Below are positions 39,620 to 49,938 of a stretch of 64,000 nucleotides of DNA, in pieces. Source of the DNA: Bauldia sp. (GTDB taxonomy: Bacteria; Pseudomonadota; Alphaproteobacteria; Rhizobiales; Kaistiaceae); assembly GCA_037200845.1 (NCBI GenBank), contig JBBCGQ010000001.1:2492237-2556236 (forward strand), in the 5' to 3' direction. The position numbers were made by a program, and so were the translations under genes. Below the pieces are notes generated by a model. It was not told the DNA's origin, ran no database searches, and worked only from the letters and a program-made list of their open reading frames with translations. Positions within the stretch are counted from its first letter, which is position 1; every line of letters begins with the position of its first letter.

Positions 39620-40339
39620 TCAGTTGGCCCCCGCCGTCGCCGCGCGGCGCTGGCGCTCGATCTGCTCATAGGCGCGGTTGATCGTCGCCAGCCGGTCGTT
39701 GGCTATGGCGATGAAGTCGGCCGGCAAGCCGCGCGCGATGAACCGGTCGGGATGATTTTCGGCGACAAGTTTTATGTACTGCGACCGGATCTTGCTTTGC
39801 GGCCAGTGACGGCCGACGCCCAGCACCATGTACGGATCGCCTTCCGGCCCGACGACATGGCGCGCCGCTACCCGCTCGAACGCCGGGCCGCGGATGCCGA
39901 AAATTTCCGCCACCGATTCCAGGAACGCCAGCTCCGCTTCGTGGACCGCCCCGTCCGCCTTGGCGATGAAGAACAGGCCGTCGAGCACGTCCTCGAGCGT
40001 CGCCTTGTCGTCGGCGTAGAGCGTCGCGACGCGGTGCGCGTAGGCGTCGTAGCCGGCGACGTCGCGTTTGGCGAGATCGAACAGGCGGGCGACATGGCCC
40101 GCCTCGCCCGCCGGCATGCTGAAGATGTTGCGGAAGGCGGCGACCTCGGATTGCGTCACGACGCCGTCGGCCTTCGCCATCTTGGCCGACAGCGCGATGA
40201 GCGCCGTCGCGAAGGCGACCTGGCGCCGCGTCGCTGCATCCGGGATCGCCCCGAACAGCGCCCCGGTCTTGGCGAGCAGCGCGCCCAGCGCATCGACGCC
40301 GCTCTCGGCCGCCTGACCTATCCAGTTCCACAAGCTCAT
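39620..40339 (-). CDS. TerB-DnaJ domain protein (DjlA-like)
   Basis: A 239-residue protein. The N-terminal ~130 residues form a TerB-type helical domain (FATALIALSAKMAKADGVVTQSEVAAFRNIF; LFFIAKADGAVHEAELAFLESVAEIFG, two DGxxxxxE metal-binding-like repeats). The C-terminal J domain (~160-235) carries VLGV and the HPD motif in NHPDRFIARGLP. It should stimulate a DnaK ATPase. It is a cytosolic relative of DjlA without the TM anchor. Confidence 0.9.
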   Translation of the reverse strand: MSLWNWIGQAAESGVDALGALLAKTGALFGAIPDAATRRQVAFATALIALSAKMAKADGVVTQSEVAAFRNIFSMPAGEAGHVARLFDLAKRDVAGYDAYAHRVATLYADDKATLEDVLDGLFFIAKADGAVHEAELAFLESVAEIFGIRGPAFERVAARHVVGPEGDPYMVLGVGRHWPQSKIRSQYIKLVAENHPDRFIARGLPADFIAIANDRLATINRAYEQIERQRRAATAGAN

Positions 40340-40414
40340 GGCTGGAAGCTTAGGCGAATCGCGCCGGCCGTGCGAGACAGGGCCGCCACGACGCTTTATG
40401 CCTTCGTTACACCG

Positions 40415-41299
40415 ATGCTTCAGAACAGCCGCACCCTTGGCCTCCTGCTCGGCCTTGTCGCCGTCGTCATGTTTGGCGGCTCGCTGCCGGCGACACGCAT
40501 TGCCGTTGCGTATCTCGATCCCTGGTTCGTCACCGCGGCGCGCGCGACCATCGGCGGCGTGCTGGCGCTAGGCACCCTGGCGGTGAACCGGCCGCGCTTT
40601 CCGCGCGAGCACACCGCCCGGCTGGCGCTGATCTCGGCCTGCCTCGTCATCGGCTTTCCGGCGATGATGGCGATCGCCTCGGTCACCGTGCCGGCAGCGC
40701 ACGGCAGCGTCATCCTGGGTCTCCTGCCGCTCGCCACCACCGTCGCCGCGGTGCCGCTGGCCGGCGAGCGCCCTTCCCTATTCTTCTGGATCCTGAGCCT
40801 CGCCGGCGCCGGGCTGGTCGCCGCCTTCGCGCTGCGCGACGGCAACGTCGCCATCGTCACCGGCGACATATTCCTGGCGCTGGCGGTGACGCTGACCGGC
40901 GTTGGCTACACGCTGTCCGGCGTGATGTCGCGCGCCATGGCCGGCTGGCAGGTGATCGCCTGGGCGCTGGTGATGGCGCTGCCCTTCGCCGTCGTCGTGA
41001 CGGTGGCGCTGTGGCCGGCAGACGCGGCGAGCGTGCCGCTGCCGGCGTGGATCGGCCTGATCTACGTCGGCGCGATCTCGCAGTTCATCGGCTACGCCTT
41101 CTGGAACGTGGCGCTGGCGACAGGCGGGGTGGCACGCGTCGGCCAGTTGCAACTGGTGCAGCCCTTCGTCTCGATGGGGCTGGCCGCGCTGTTCCTGAAG
41201 GAAGCCGTCGATGGCGAGATGATCGGCTTCGCGCTGGCCGTAGTCGTCGTGGTGGCGCTCGGCCGCCGCGCCGCTGTCGGCCAGCGCGCCGTCAGCTAG
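40415..41299 (+). CDS. EamA/DMT-family transporter
   Basis: A 294-residue polytopic protein of two EamA repeats (~10-140 and ~155-285), ten predicted TM segments. Typical motifs are GGSLPATRIAV, ALGTLAVN, HGSVILGLLPLATTVAAVPLAGE and QLVQPFVSMGLAALFLKE. Family members export amino acids, nucleosides or drugs; the substrate is not readable. The start at ATG 40415 excludes a long overlap with the opposite djlA-like gene. Convergent with the autotransporter. Confidence 0.9.
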   Translation: MLQNSRTLGLLLGLVAVVMFGGSLPATRIAVAYLDPWFVTAARATIGGVLALGTLAVNRPRFPREHTARLALISACLVIGFPAMMAIASVTVPAAHGSVILGLLPLATTVAAVPLAGERPSLFFWILSLAGAGLVAAFALRDGNVAIVTGDIFLALAVTLTGVGYTLSGVMSRAMAGWQVIAWALVMALPFAVVVTVALWPADAASVPLPAWIGLIYVGAISQFIGYAFWNVALATGGVARVGQLQLVQPFVSMGLAALFLKEAVDGEMIGFALAVVVVVALGRRAAVGQRAVS

Positions 41300-41320
41300 G
41301 GCACAGCAACGACGGCAGGG

Positions 41321-43036
41321 TCAGAACGGCAGGCCGGCGCGGGCGCGCGCCGACCAGGCGACGTAGCCGCCGCCGACGCCGCCGAGTTCGCCGTCGATGC
41401 CCAGCGTGGCACCGGACGACCAGCGAACCGAAACTCCGGTGGTCGCACGGGCCGACCAGCCGTCGATGAAGGAAACCGCGCCGTTGCTCGCCGCTGCACC
41501 GCCTTGCGAAAAGCGATAGTCGCCAAAGGCCCCGAGGTAGGCGCTGAGAGTCGCCGAGCCGCCGATCGGATTCTGCCAGGTGACCCGGCCGCCGCCGCTC
41601 GCGCGGCCTGTGCCGAACTCGTTGGCTGCATGCGCGACGGCTAGGCTGTCGGTGTAGGCCGCCTGGCTCTCCCACAGGCCATAGACGCGCGCCGACGGCT
41701 CGAACGTGAACGCGCCGGCGGCCAGCGCGCCGGAAAGGCCGGCGGAGCCAAGCCAGCGCACACCGCTGAACGATCCCGTCGCAGCACCGGCGACGGCGTC
41801 ATAGGCGATGGACGACCGCACTACGGAGACATCGAGGCGCGGGCCGTCGTCGGGGCGCCAGCCGGCATAGCCGCCCGCCGACCAGCCAGAGCCCGTAAGC
41901 CTGCCGCCGAGCGAGGCAAAGCCGTAGTCGAACCGCTCGTAGCCCGCGAGCGCGCCGACGACGAACGTCGCGTTCGGACGGAAGCCTATCCCGGCGATGG
42001 CGTTGGTCTGGTTGCCGGCGATGCTGGCGCCGGGGTCGACGTTCCACCCGCTCTGCTGCGCGTCGAACCACACGTTCCAGCGCGGGTCGTTACGCGCGAT
42101 TGCGCCGGATGCCGCATTGTCGGTGCCCTTCTCCGGGCCGAAGGCGAGACGGAAGCCGTTGTCGTTCATGGCGAAGGTCTGGCCCGACGAGCCGAACCCG
42201 TCCTCGACGGCTCCAGCGACCGCGTCTGAAGTCGCCGCGCCCGTGGTCGTCGCGACCAGAGTGGAGCCCTGCCCCTGCACCTCGGAAAGGTGCTGGCTGT
42301 CATTGGAGGCGGCCGTCACGGTCTGGATAAGCTGCGGCGACGTGCTCGTCGGGAAGTCGGAATTGCCGCTGTAGACCGCGGTGATCGTATGGTCGCCGAC
42401 GGCAAGCACCGCCGTCGTAAGGGTGGCGACGCCGCCGCTCAGCGTGGCGCTACCCAGCGAGTCGGAGCCGTCCTTGAATTCGACGGTGCCGCCTACGGCG
42501 CCGCTGCCACCGAATCCGGAAACCACCGCGGTGAAGGTCACCGCCTGTCCATCGACGCTGGGGTTCAGTGACGAGCTGAGCGTGGTCGTACTGGTGGCCG
42601 GCGCCTCGGCGGCCGTGCACGAATAGGTGAAATCCGCCGCCCCCACACTATTAGTGGCCACGAATAGCGTTATCGATGAAGCGACCTCGCTTGCCTCGAT
42701 CACCAGCGTCGCAACACCGGTAGCGGCATCGACGAACGCATGCCGACCGCTAGCCTGCACGAGGACGTTCGTGTCAGACTTGATATTCTCAATTGGCTGC
42801 CCGGTTATGGTGATCGTTTCTCCGGCCGAAAACGGCCCATCAATGATGTGGCTCGTAGACGCGTTAAGGCCGGAGAGGTTGTCGGACTGAAAGTAGTAGA
42901 TCTTGATGATTTGACACCCGACGGACGGAAGTGTCTCCGCCTGCGCCGACCCGCCCATGAGCCCAAGCAGCGCCACGCCAAACAGACCGAGCGCGCCGAG
43001 CAAGCGCCGCCGGCCATTCCCCCCGAAACCCCACAT
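41321..43036 (-). CDS. autotransporter with an Ig-like passenger repeat
   Basis: 571 residues. A long signal peptide ends GGSAQA (~32). Residues ~60-140 are a beta-rich domain (AGETITITGQPIENIKSD). Residues ~150-240 are a bacterial Ig-like repeat (LNPSVDGQAVTFTAVV...GTVEFKDGSDSLGSATLSGGVATLTTAVLAVGDHTITAVYSGNSDF). The last ~260 residues look like an autotransporter beta-barrel, ending in the outer-membrane C-terminal Phe (RARAGLPF). It is probably a surface adhesin or matrix protein. It has Cys at ~41 and ~139. Confidence 0.85.
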   Translation of the reverse strand: MWGFGGNGRRRLLGALGLFGVALLGLMGGSAQAETLPSVGCQIIKIYYFQSDNLSGLNASTSHIIDGPFSAGETITITGQPIENIKSDTNVLVQASGRHAFVDAATGVATLVIEASEVASSITLFVATNSVGAADFTYSCTAAEAPATSTTTLSSSLNPSVDGQAVTFTAVVSGFGGSGAVGGTVEFKDGSDSLGSATLSGGVATLTTAVLAVGDHTITAVYSGNSDFPTSTSPQLIQTVTAASNDSQHLSEVQGQGSTLVATTTGAATSDAVAGAVEDGFGSSGQTFAMNDNGFRLAFGPEKGTDNAASGAIARNDPRWNVWFDAQQSGWNVDPGASIAGNQTNAIAGIGFRPNATFVVGALAGYERFDYGFASLGGRLTGSGWSAGGYAGWRPDDGPRLDVSVVRSSIAYDAVAGAATGSFSGVRWLGSAGLSGALAAGAFTFEPSARVYGLWESQAAYTDSLAVAHAANEFGTGRASGGGRVTWQNPIGGSATLSAYLGAFGDYRFSQGGAAASNGAVSFIDGWSARATTGVSVRWSSGATLGIDGELGGVGGGYVAWSARARAGLPF

Positions 43037-43169
43037 GACACAATGCTACGCAACAAACGCCGCGCAGAGAGCCTAGCAAGCGTCGGCGATCTTGGAACGA
43101 CGTACTATCGCTGCCTGCCCAAATTCGGGACGAAGCAGCATTCCAGCCACATTGGCGAAAATAGGAAGC

Positions 43170-43796
43170 CTACGGCTTCGTCGCCTTGAGGTCGTCGAAG
43201 GCGAAGGTGGCGGCGTCCTTTTCCGGCGAGCCGGCGAAGAGACCGATCTGCTGGCCGTTGTCGGGCGCCGACCCTGAAAATTTCTTGAACTCGGTGCCGT
43301 TGACGTAAAACGTCGCGTCGTCGCCGGTGGTGGTGACGCGCAGTTCGTTGGTGGCGCCGTCGCCCTTGTTGGCGTTCGGCGCGTCCTGCCAGTTGACCTG
43401 CGCCAGCCACTTGCCGCGCTGCCGCCGCCACACCGATGCCTTGCCGTTCGGCGCCAGCTCGAAGACGTAGAAGTTGTTGACGTCGGCGTACCAGAAGATC
43501 GGCCCGGCCTTGGCCTCGGTCGGGTCGATGCCGGTGACCGTCGTCACGTTCACGCACATGTCGACGTCGTCGTACATACCGGCGTTATTGGCGACCCAGA
43601 CGTACGTGCCGACGGCCGGCGTCAGCACGAGCTGACCGGCCTCGACCTTCACCGTCGCGCTCGCCTGCCCCCACGTCGGCTGCAGCGAATCGAAGGTGTC
43701 CGCGAACAGCACGTCGAGCCCCGGGCAGACGGCCGCCGCGGGCCCGAGGCCCGCGAGGCAGAGCGCGGCGGCAAGGACGAACGTGCGGGCAATCAT
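43170..43796 (-). CDS. exported protein with a concanavalin/DUF1080-like beta-sandwich
   Basis: 208 residues from ATG 43796. The signal peptide ends GPAAA. The mature part is beta-rich: FADTFDSLQPTWGQASATVKVEAGQLVLTP, FYVFELAPNGKASVWRRQRGKW, NELRVTTTGDDATFYVNGTEFKKF, QQIGLFAGSPEKDAATFAFDDLK. This is the sheet and 'flat glycine' pattern of family-16/LamG-type jelly rolls that bind carbohydrate; no catalytic motif is visible. Function unknown. It is divergent from oplAH with a 132-bp shared upstream region. Confidence 0.65.
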   Translation of the reverse strand: MIARTFVLAAALCLAGLGPAAAVCPGLDVLFADTFDSLQPTWGQASATVKVEAGQLVLTPAVGTYVWVANNAGMYDDVDMCVNVTTVTGIDPTEAKAGPIFWYADVNNFYVFELAPNGKASVWRRQRGKWLAQVNWQDAPNANKGDGATNELRVTTTGDDATFYVNGTEFKKFSGSAPDNGQQIGLFAGSPEKDAATFAFDDLKATKP

Positions 43797-43928
43797 TTCG
43801 AAGCGGCTCCCCTCGGGCGGCGATGCTATAGCCCCGGCTCCGTCGATGGAACAGCTTGAGAAGCGAACGGCGCCGGGGCCATATGGCCCGACGTCGGGCC
43901 AGCCCGGGAAGATTGGGAGAAGAAGACT

Positions 43929-46900
43929 GTGGCAGCGCCGGGGCAATGGGATTTCTGGATCGACCGCGGCGGTACGTTTACCGACATCGTCGCCCGCGCC
44001 CCCGACGGACGGCTGCATGTCGCGAAACTTTTATCGGAAAATCCGGGCGTGTACCGCGATGCAGCCATCGCGGGCATCCGGCGCCTGCTCGGCGTTAACG
44101 AGGGCGAGGCAATTCCCGCCGGCGCCATCGCCACCGTGAAAATGGGCACGACCGTCGCCACCAATGCGCTGCTCGAGCGCAAGGGCGACCGCACGCTGCT
44201 GCTGATCACGCGCGGCTTCCGCGACGCGCTGAAGCTTGGCTACCAGGCGCGGGCGGAAATCTTCGCCAAGAAGATCGTCAAGCCGGAGATGCTCTACGAG
44301 CGCGTCGCCGAGGTCGGCGAACGCGTGCTCGCCGACGGCACGGTCGAAGCGGCGCCCGATCTCGCCGCCGTCCGCCGTGACCTCGAGGCGGCGTGGCGTG
44401 ACGGCATCCACTCGGTCGCGGTGGTCTTCATGCACGCGTGGAAATTTCCGGAACACGAACGGCGGGTGGCGGCGCTGGCGCGCGAGATGGGCTTCCCGCA
44501 AGTCTCGGCAAGCCACGAGGTTTCGCCGCTGATCAAACTCGTCGGGCGCGGCGATACGACCGTGGTCGATGCGTATCTCTCGCCGATCCTGCGGAGATAT
44601 GTGGATGAGGTGGCGCGCGAATTGGGGGCTGGCGCCCCCTCACCCTTCGCCTCTAGCTCGCTCCGCTCACAAGAGGCGCAGCCCTCTCCCACAAGGGGAG
44701 AGGGAAACACCTCAAGAGTGGCGATCCCCTCTCCCCTTGTGGGAGAGGGCGGTTCCTCTTGGCAAGCGTCAGCGCGCCTAGAGGAACCGGGTGAGGGGGC
44801 GCCGCGGCTGATGTTCATGCGCTCGTCGGGCGGGCTCACGGCCGCCGATCTGTTCCAGGGTAAGGACGCGATCCTATCGGGCCCGGCCGGCGGCGTGGTC
44901 GCCGCGGTCGAGACGGCGCGGCAGGCGGGCTTCGGTCGCGTCATCGGCTTCGACATGGGCGGCACCTCGACCGACGTTTCGCATTTCGACGGCGAATACG
45001 AGCGCGCCTTCGAGACCGAGGTCGCGGGCGTGCGCATGCGCGCGCCGATGATGCGCATTCACACCGTGGCCGCCGGCGGCGGCTCGATCCTGAAGTTCGA
45101 CCAGGGGCGCTACCGCGTCGGCCCGCAATCGGCCGGCGCCGATCCCGGCCCGGCCGGCTACCGCCGCGGAGGCCCGCTCACTGTCACAGATGCCAACATC
45201 ATGGTCGGCAAGCTGATGCCGGAATATTTCCCGGCGATCTTCGGACCGGACCGGGACGCGCCGCTCGACGCGAACGCCGTCCGCGAAAAATTCGCGGAAC
45301 TGGCAAAGACGATCGGCGACGGGCGCTCGCTGGAGGAGATCGCCGACGGCTTCCTGCATGTCGCGGTCGAGAACATGGCGAACGCGATCAAGAAGGTATC
45401 GGTGGCGCGCGGCTACGACGTCACCGAATACGCGCTGAACTGCTTCGGCGGCGCCGGCGGCCAGCACGCCTGCGCCGTCGCCGACGCGCTCGGCATGACG
45501 ACGGTGCTCATCCATCCCTATTCCGGCGTGCTTTCCGCCTACGGCATGGGCCTCGCCGAGATTCGCGCAACCCGCAACCGGGCGGTGATGATGCCGCTGT
45601 CGCACGGCATCGACGCCGCGCTTGTCGATGCGCTGACCGCGGAGGTGCTGGCGGAGCTGGCGGGCCAAGGGGTGACGGAGGGCGTCGCGACCTTCACGCG
45701 GCTCCACCTGCGCTACGACGGAACGGATACGACCATTCCCGTTCTCGTTCGCCGTCCCGGCGGCGAGGTTGCAGCGGCGACCGTCGATTTCGAAGCCGCC
45801 CACCGCAAGCAGTTCGGCTTCCTGTTTCCCGACCGGCCGGTGGTCGTCGAAAGCGTCGAGGTCGAGGCGGTCGGCGGCGGCGCCGGGATCGCCGACGTCG
45901 CCGGCCACGCTGCGGGCGGCGAGCCGAAGGCGGCCGGCCGCGGCCGCTTCTTCTCGAACGGCGCGTTCCACGACGCGGACATCTACCTGCGCGACGCCGT
46001 GCCCCTCGGCGCCGTCGTCGCCGGCCCCGCCCTGATCATCGAGCCGAACCAGACGGTCGTGGTCGAAGCCGGCTGGCGCGCCGAGGTGACGGCGCGGAAC
46101 GATCTCGTCCTGACGCGCACTGCGCCGGCGCACCACCGCGCCGCCGTCGGCACCGATGCCGACCCGATCATGCTCGAGGTGTTCAACAATCTCTTCATGG
46201 CGATCGCCGAGCAGATGGGCGTGACGCTGCAGAACACGGCGAGCTCGGTGAACATCAAGGAGCGGCTGGATTTCAGTTGCGCCGTGTTCGACGGCGACGG
46301 CCGGCTGGTCGCCAACGCGCCGCACATGCCGGTGCATCTGGGCTCGATGGACCGCTCGGTCGAGACGATCATCAGGCTGAACGCCGGCGACATTCATCCC
46401 GGCGACGTGTTCGCGCTGAACGCGCCCTACAACGGCGGCACGCACCTGCCGGACATCACGGTCTGCACGCCCGTCTTCGATGAGGCGGGCCAAGAGGCGA
46501 GAAGCGCCGAAGGCGCGACCGGGAAAGAAAGAAAGATCCTGTTCTGGGTGGCCTCGCGCGGCCACCACGCCGACGTCGGCGGCACGGCGCCCGGATCGAT
46601 GACACCGCGCGCCACCACCGTCGACGAGGAAGGCGTGCTGATCGACAACCTGCGCCTCGTCGAAGCCGGCGTCTTCCGCGGCGCCGATGTGCTGGCCGTG
46701 CTGACCGACCACCCCTACCCGTGCCGCAACCCGGCGCAGAACATCGCCGACCTGCGCGCCCAGATCGCCGCCAACGAGAAGGGCGTCGCCGAGGTCCACA
46801 AGATGGTGGCGCACTTCGGCCTCGACGTCGTGCGCGCCTACATGGGCCACGTGCAGGACAACGCGGCGGAGAGCGTGCGCGGCGTCATCGACGCGCTGCA

Positions 46901-47741
46901 CGATTCCGAATTCGCGGTCGACACCGACCAGGGCGCGACGATCAAGGTGAAGATCACCGTCGATCGGGCGAAGCGCGAGGCAACGGTCGACTTCGCCGGC
47001 ACCTCCCCGCAGCAGGCGACCAACTTCAACGCGCCCGAGCCGGTGGCGCGCGCCGCCGTGCTCTATGCCTTCCGCGTCATGGTCGAGGGTGACATCCCGA
47101 TGAACGCGGGGTGCCTGCGGCCGATCCGCATCGTCATCCCGGAAGGCTCGATGCTATCGCCGAAATATCCGGCGGCCGTCGTCGCCGGCAACGTCGAGAC
47201 CAGCCAGCACGTCACCGACTGCCTGTTCGGCGCGCTGGGCGCCATGGCCTCGGCGCAGGGCTCGATGAACAATCTCACCTTCGGCAACGCGCGCTACCAG
47301 TACTACGAGACGCTGTGCTCCGGCGCGCCGGCCGGCGTGCTGAACGACGGCACCGGCTTCGACGGCGCCGACGGCGTCCACACCCACATGACCAATTCGC
47401 GGCTGACCGACCCGGAAATCCTGGAGCTGCGCTATCCGATCGTGATGGAAGATTTCCACATCCGCGCAGGCTCGGGCGGCAAGGGCCGCTGGTCGGCCGG
47501 CGGCGGAACGGAGCGCACGCTGCGCTTCCTCGAGGCGATGGACTGCGCGATCCTTTCATCCCACCGCATCGTGCCGCCGCACGGGCTGATGGGCGGCGCC
47601 AACGGGGGGCTCGGCGTCACGCGCATCCGACGCGCGGATGGCCGGATAGAGGCGCTCAGCGGATGCGATCAGACGACGATGGCGCCGGGCGACGCGGTGA
47701 TCGTGACGACGCCGACCGGTGGCGGGTACGGGATATCCTAG
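43929..47741 (+). CDS. oplAH: 5-oxoprolinase / hydantoinase A-B fusion, with repeat-derived insertion
   Basis: 1270 residues. The HyuA half starts [16 protein letters not shown] (ASKHA ATP site), has [16 protein letters not shown], and RSSGG...[13 protein letters not shown] with [16 protein letters not shown]. The HyuB half starts near 740 ([41 protein letters not shown]) and ends [10 protein letters not shown]. The fused form is typical of ATP-dependent 5-oxoprolinases that open pyroglutamate to glutamate, but hydantoin substrates are possible. Residues ~234-292 are a Ser/Pro/Glu-rich insertion encoded by the palindromic element 44631-44803, between [10 protein letters not shown] and [10 protein letters not shown], i.e. 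in the ASKHA domain. Start GTG. Confidence 0.9.
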   Translation: MAAPGQWDFWIDRGGTFTDIVARAPDGRLHVAKLLSENPGVYRDAAIAGIRRLLGVNEGEAIPAGAIATVKMGTTVATNALLERKGDRTLLLITRGFRDALKLGYQARAEIFAKKIVKPEMLYERVAEVGERVLADGTVEAAPDLAAVRRDLEAAWRDGIHSVAVVFMHAWKFPEHERRVAALAREMGFPQVSASHEVSPLIKLVGRGDTTVVDAYLSPILRRYVDEVARELGAGAPSPFASSSLRSQEAQPSPTRGEGNTSRVAIPSPLVGEGGSSWQASARLEEPGEGAPRLMFMRSSGGLTAADLFQGKDAILSGPAGGVVAAVETARQAGFGRVIGFDMGGTSTDVSHFDGEYERAFETEVAGVRMRAPMMRIHTVAAGGGSILKFDQGRYRVGPQSAGADPGPAGYRRGGPLTVTDANIMVGKLMPEYFPAIFGPDRDAPLDANAVREKFAELAKTIGDGRSLEEIADGFLHVAVENMANAIKKVSVARGYDVTEYALNCFGGAGGQHACAVADALGMTTVLIHPYSGVLSAYGMGLAEIRATRNRAVMMPLSHGIDAALVDALTAEVLAELAGQGVTEGVATFTRLHLRYDGTDTTIPVLVRRPGGEVAAATVDFEAAHRKQFGFLFPDRPVVVESVEVEAVGGGAGIADVAGHAAGGEPKAAGRGRFFSNGAFHDADIYLRDAVPLGAVVAGPALIIEPNQTVVVEAGWRAEVTARNDLVLTRTAPAHHRAAVGTDADPIMLEVFNNLFMAIAEQMGVTLQNTASSVNIKERLDFSCAVFDGDGRLVANAPHMPVHLGSMDRSVETIIRLNAGDIHPGDVFALNAPYNGGTHLPDITVCTPVFDEAGQEARSAEGATGKERKILFWVASRGHHADVGGTAPGSMTPRATTVDEEGVLIDNLRLVEAGVFRGADVLAVLTDHPYPCRNPAQNIADLRAQIAANEKGVAEVHKMVAHFGLDVVRAYMGHVQDNAAESVRGVIDALHDSEFAVDTDQGATIKVKITVDRAKREATVDFAGTSPQQATNFNAPEPVARAAVLYAFRVMVEGDIPMNAGCLRPIRIVIPEGSMLSPKYPAAVVAGNVETSQHVTDCLFGALGAMASAQGSMNNLTFGNARYQYYETLCSGAPAGVLNDGTGFDGADGVHTHMTNSRLTDPEILELRYPIVMEDFHIRAGSGGKGRWSAGGGTERTLRFLEAMDCAILSSHRIVPPHGLMGGANGGLGVTRIRRADGRIEALSGCDQTTMAPGDAVIVTTPTGGGYGIS
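44631..44803. repeat. 173-bp palindromic element inside oplAH
   Basis: The ends GGCGCCCCCTCACCC and GGGTGAGGGGGCGCC are 15-bp perfect inverted repeats. Inside, CCCTCTCCCACAAGGGGAGAGGG and its partner pair again, and GCCTCTAG/CTAGAGG-like arms are similar to the element at 51258-51448. It is read through in frame as ~56-58 codons. Confidence 0.8.
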
Positions 47742-47798
47742 ACTACAAGAGCAACACAACCGATAGTAGCGATTCGACCGGCATGCGGGACCCTTCGA

Positions 47799-48665
47799 AT
47801 GGCCGACTCCGAGTTTTCGCTTCTCTTTAACGGGCGTGATGCAAGGGCCAACAGATTGGATCTCTACGACGCTAGTCAGTCCTACTATGGGCTTGCTCGC
47901 GTACTTTCAATCTTAGGCCAGTACTACATAAACGGCTCAATTATCTCTCAGGCGCCGACGAGTCAGCTCGCCCTTTATCTAGTACCCCCGGAAGAAGGGT
48001 CGTTTAAGCAAACAGTTATCGCGGGAGTTGTGACCTCAATTATTTCGGTGCCATTTACGGTGTTCATTACCAAGGTGGTCGAGTCATGGATACCGAGCGA
48101 GAGTCCACAACTATCGGCCATCGTCGCTGAGTTGCAGGAAAATAACCGCCTACTCAGAGAACGGCCTAGTTCTGTCGCTCCCGCCATCACGGCGCAACAA
48201 GAAGCAACTGTGTCCGATCATATGCAGGCTCACACAAATGAGATGCAGGTTCTACGAAGCATTACATCCTCATCCTTCAGGAGCATCTTTCGTCCGATCG
48301 GGCGGAGCGCGGACACCGTGGCGATTCTCGCCGGCCCCACGCAACAACCAGTGGGCGTGGTGGACGCGGGCGTTTTGGCCAGAATAGAGGCCGACGAAAT
48401 TGACGACGACGTCAAGACGGTCGTCGGCGTCGTGAACTCCTTCAGCCGGTCGTCGAAGACCGGCGTCATGTTCTCCGAGGATATGGGACGAGGTTTTAGA
48501 TTCGAATACGACCAACCGGGGAAGCTGGAGCGCCAAGATATCTTTTCCTGGAGCCAGTTTTATGGGCGCAAGATTGAAGTCGATGGCAGGTTTGTCAGAT
48601 TCTTCGATCAAACCATCAAGAAGTTCATCGTTTATCGCGCTAGGAAATTCCGAGAAGAGGAGTAA
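47799..48665 (+). CDS. hypothetical protein of unknown function, AT-richer
   Basis: A 288-residue protein. An N-terminal block (FSLLFNGRDARANRLDLYDASQSYYGLARVL), one hydrophobic segment at ~72-95 (TVIAGVVTSIISVPFTVFITKVV), a coiled linker, and a C-terminal beta-rich domain (GVVDAGVLARIEADEIDDDVKTVVGVVNSF...KTGVMFSEDMGRGFRFEYD...FYGRKIEVDGRFVRFFDQTIKKF). It is clearly less GC-rich than its neighbours, so recent acquisition is likely. I do not recognise the family. It lies just 3' of oplAH (58 nt). Confidence 0.7.
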   Translation: MADSEFSLLFNGRDARANRLDLYDASQSYYGLARVLSILGQYYINGSIISQAPTSQLALYLVPPEEGSFKQTVIAGVVTSIISVPFTVFITKVVESWIPSESPQLSAIVAELQENNRLLRERPSSVAPAITAQQEATVSDHMQAHTNEMQVLRSITSSSFRSIFRPIGRSADTVAILAGPTQQPVGVVDAGVLARIEADEIDDDVKTVVGVVNSFSRSSKTGVMFSEDMGRGFRFEYDQPGKLERQDIFSWSQFYGRKIEVDGRFVRFFDQTIKKFIVYRARKFREEE

Positions 48666-48691
48666 GGCCTGGGGGAGAGCGCACTGATCAC

Positions 48692-49546
48692 TTAGTCCGC
48701 GTCGAGCTCGCCGAGCTCTTCGCCGATCACGTCCGGCGGGGCTTGCGTCAGCAGTTCGCCAGGCGCCGGCGCTGGCGTGATCGAACTGGTCTGGCCGTAG
48801 TCGACCAGCCCGCCTGTGCGGGCGAAGAGGCCGGGCGAGTACGGGGCGCGGCGCGGCGGCGGAATGTCCATCACCGGACGGCAATAGCGCGAAGTGCCCG
48901 CCTCGTTGTGGTGCGCGAGGTCGAGGTGGAAGTGGTCGCCATGATATTTCACGCCCGGCCCGAGCACGGTTTTGAAGCGCTCGCAGGCGGCGGCGAGGAC
49001 CTCGCGCAGGAAGCTGCGCGTCGCGTCGTCGCCGAGCGACCAGTCGTGCTTCACCGTGATCATGCGGCCATCGGCGAGGCGGAAGCCGGCGACGTCGAGC
49101 GCATTGCCGAAGGCGTGTTCCGATAGCCGCTCGCCGGACTCGTTGTTGCGCGGGCGGCACGAGTAGGCGGAGATCTGCTTGATGTCGGTGATCGGCTCGC
49201 CGAACCAGGCGATCGCCGCCGGCTGCACGGCATCGTTCAGCCAGCCTTCGACGGCGGCGGTGATCGGACAGCCGAGCGTCGCCGCCGGTCCGAGTTCCAC
49301 GGTGCCCTGCTCGAAGGCGGAAACCTGCAGCGGCCGATCGATGCCGCAGGCGCCGCGATCGTTGGCGGCGCCGCGATCGGGCCGCACCCACGCCGACAAC
49401 TGAACCTGCCGCGAGGCCATGCACGAGCGCTCCTCCGCATCGCGCCAGGCGGCGCGGCGTTCGTAGCCGAAGAGGGAGAGCGCACAGCCGGTGAGCGCGA
49501 TGGCAACGCCGGCAATGACCGCCAGATACGCAACACGACGGAGCAT
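48692..49546 (-). CDS. extensin-family (extensin-like C-terminal domain) lipoprotein
   Basis: 284 residues with an N-terminal leader AVIAGVAIALTGCALS, a lipobox-like LTGC at ~18-21. The core has the extensin-C/VanY-like pattern: CPITAAVEGWLNDAVQPAA, ISAYSCRPRNNESGERLSEHAFGNALDVAGF (His and Asp), and KYHGDHFHLDLAHH. The HxxxxxxD and HxH residues suggest a zinc D,D-peptidase-like fold. Named for plant similarity only; role likely in the cell envelope. Confidence 0.88.
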   Translation of the reverse strand: MLRRVAYLAVIAGVAIALTGCALSLFGYERRAAWRDAEERSCMASRQVQLSAWVRPDRGAANDRGACGIDRPLQVSAFEQGTVELGPAATLGCPITAAVEGWLNDAVQPAAIAWFGEPITDIKQISAYSCRPRNNESGERLSEHAFGNALDVAGFRLADGRMITVKHDWSLGDDATRSFLREVLAAACERFKTVLGPGVKYHGDHFHLDLAHHNEAGTSRYCRPVMDIPPPRRAPYSPGLFARTGGLVDYGQTSSITPAPAPGELLTQAPPDVIGEELGELDAD

Positions 49547-49938
49547 ATCCAGACAATTGGAGCGATCGGGTTAAGGAAGCGTTGACCGAGGTTTGGGACG
49601 CCTGTCTCTGATCGGTCGCGCGCGGGAAGCACGCGCCGTGCCTCAGACGGACTGAACGACCGGATCGCGCCATCCGGGCGGCCGCCCGAGTCCCGATACG
49701 GCACCAAACGCCCGGCACGATTCGTGAGTGTTCTTCTCCGTCGTACCGGCCGTCAGGAACTGCCGATCCTCAACTGCGACACGCCCCCAGGCCGCATGAG
49801 ACGGGCCAGGGCCAGCGCCGCCGAGCCGCGTTCGCGCCGCTCCCGGAATCGCTGAATCCGCTCCCCCTTTTTTCGGGCTGCAGCCGGACGTCGGGAACGC
49901 GAACGGCGAAGCCCTCATCATTTCGAGGCACGACGCCC
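49547..49938. other. 392-bp intergenic region
   Basis: It lies between the divergent extensin-family lipoprotein and the small HExxH protein. Short reading frames exist but none has a convincing start or composition. Probably holds the two promoters; I see no clear operator, repeat or hairpin. Confidence 0.5.
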
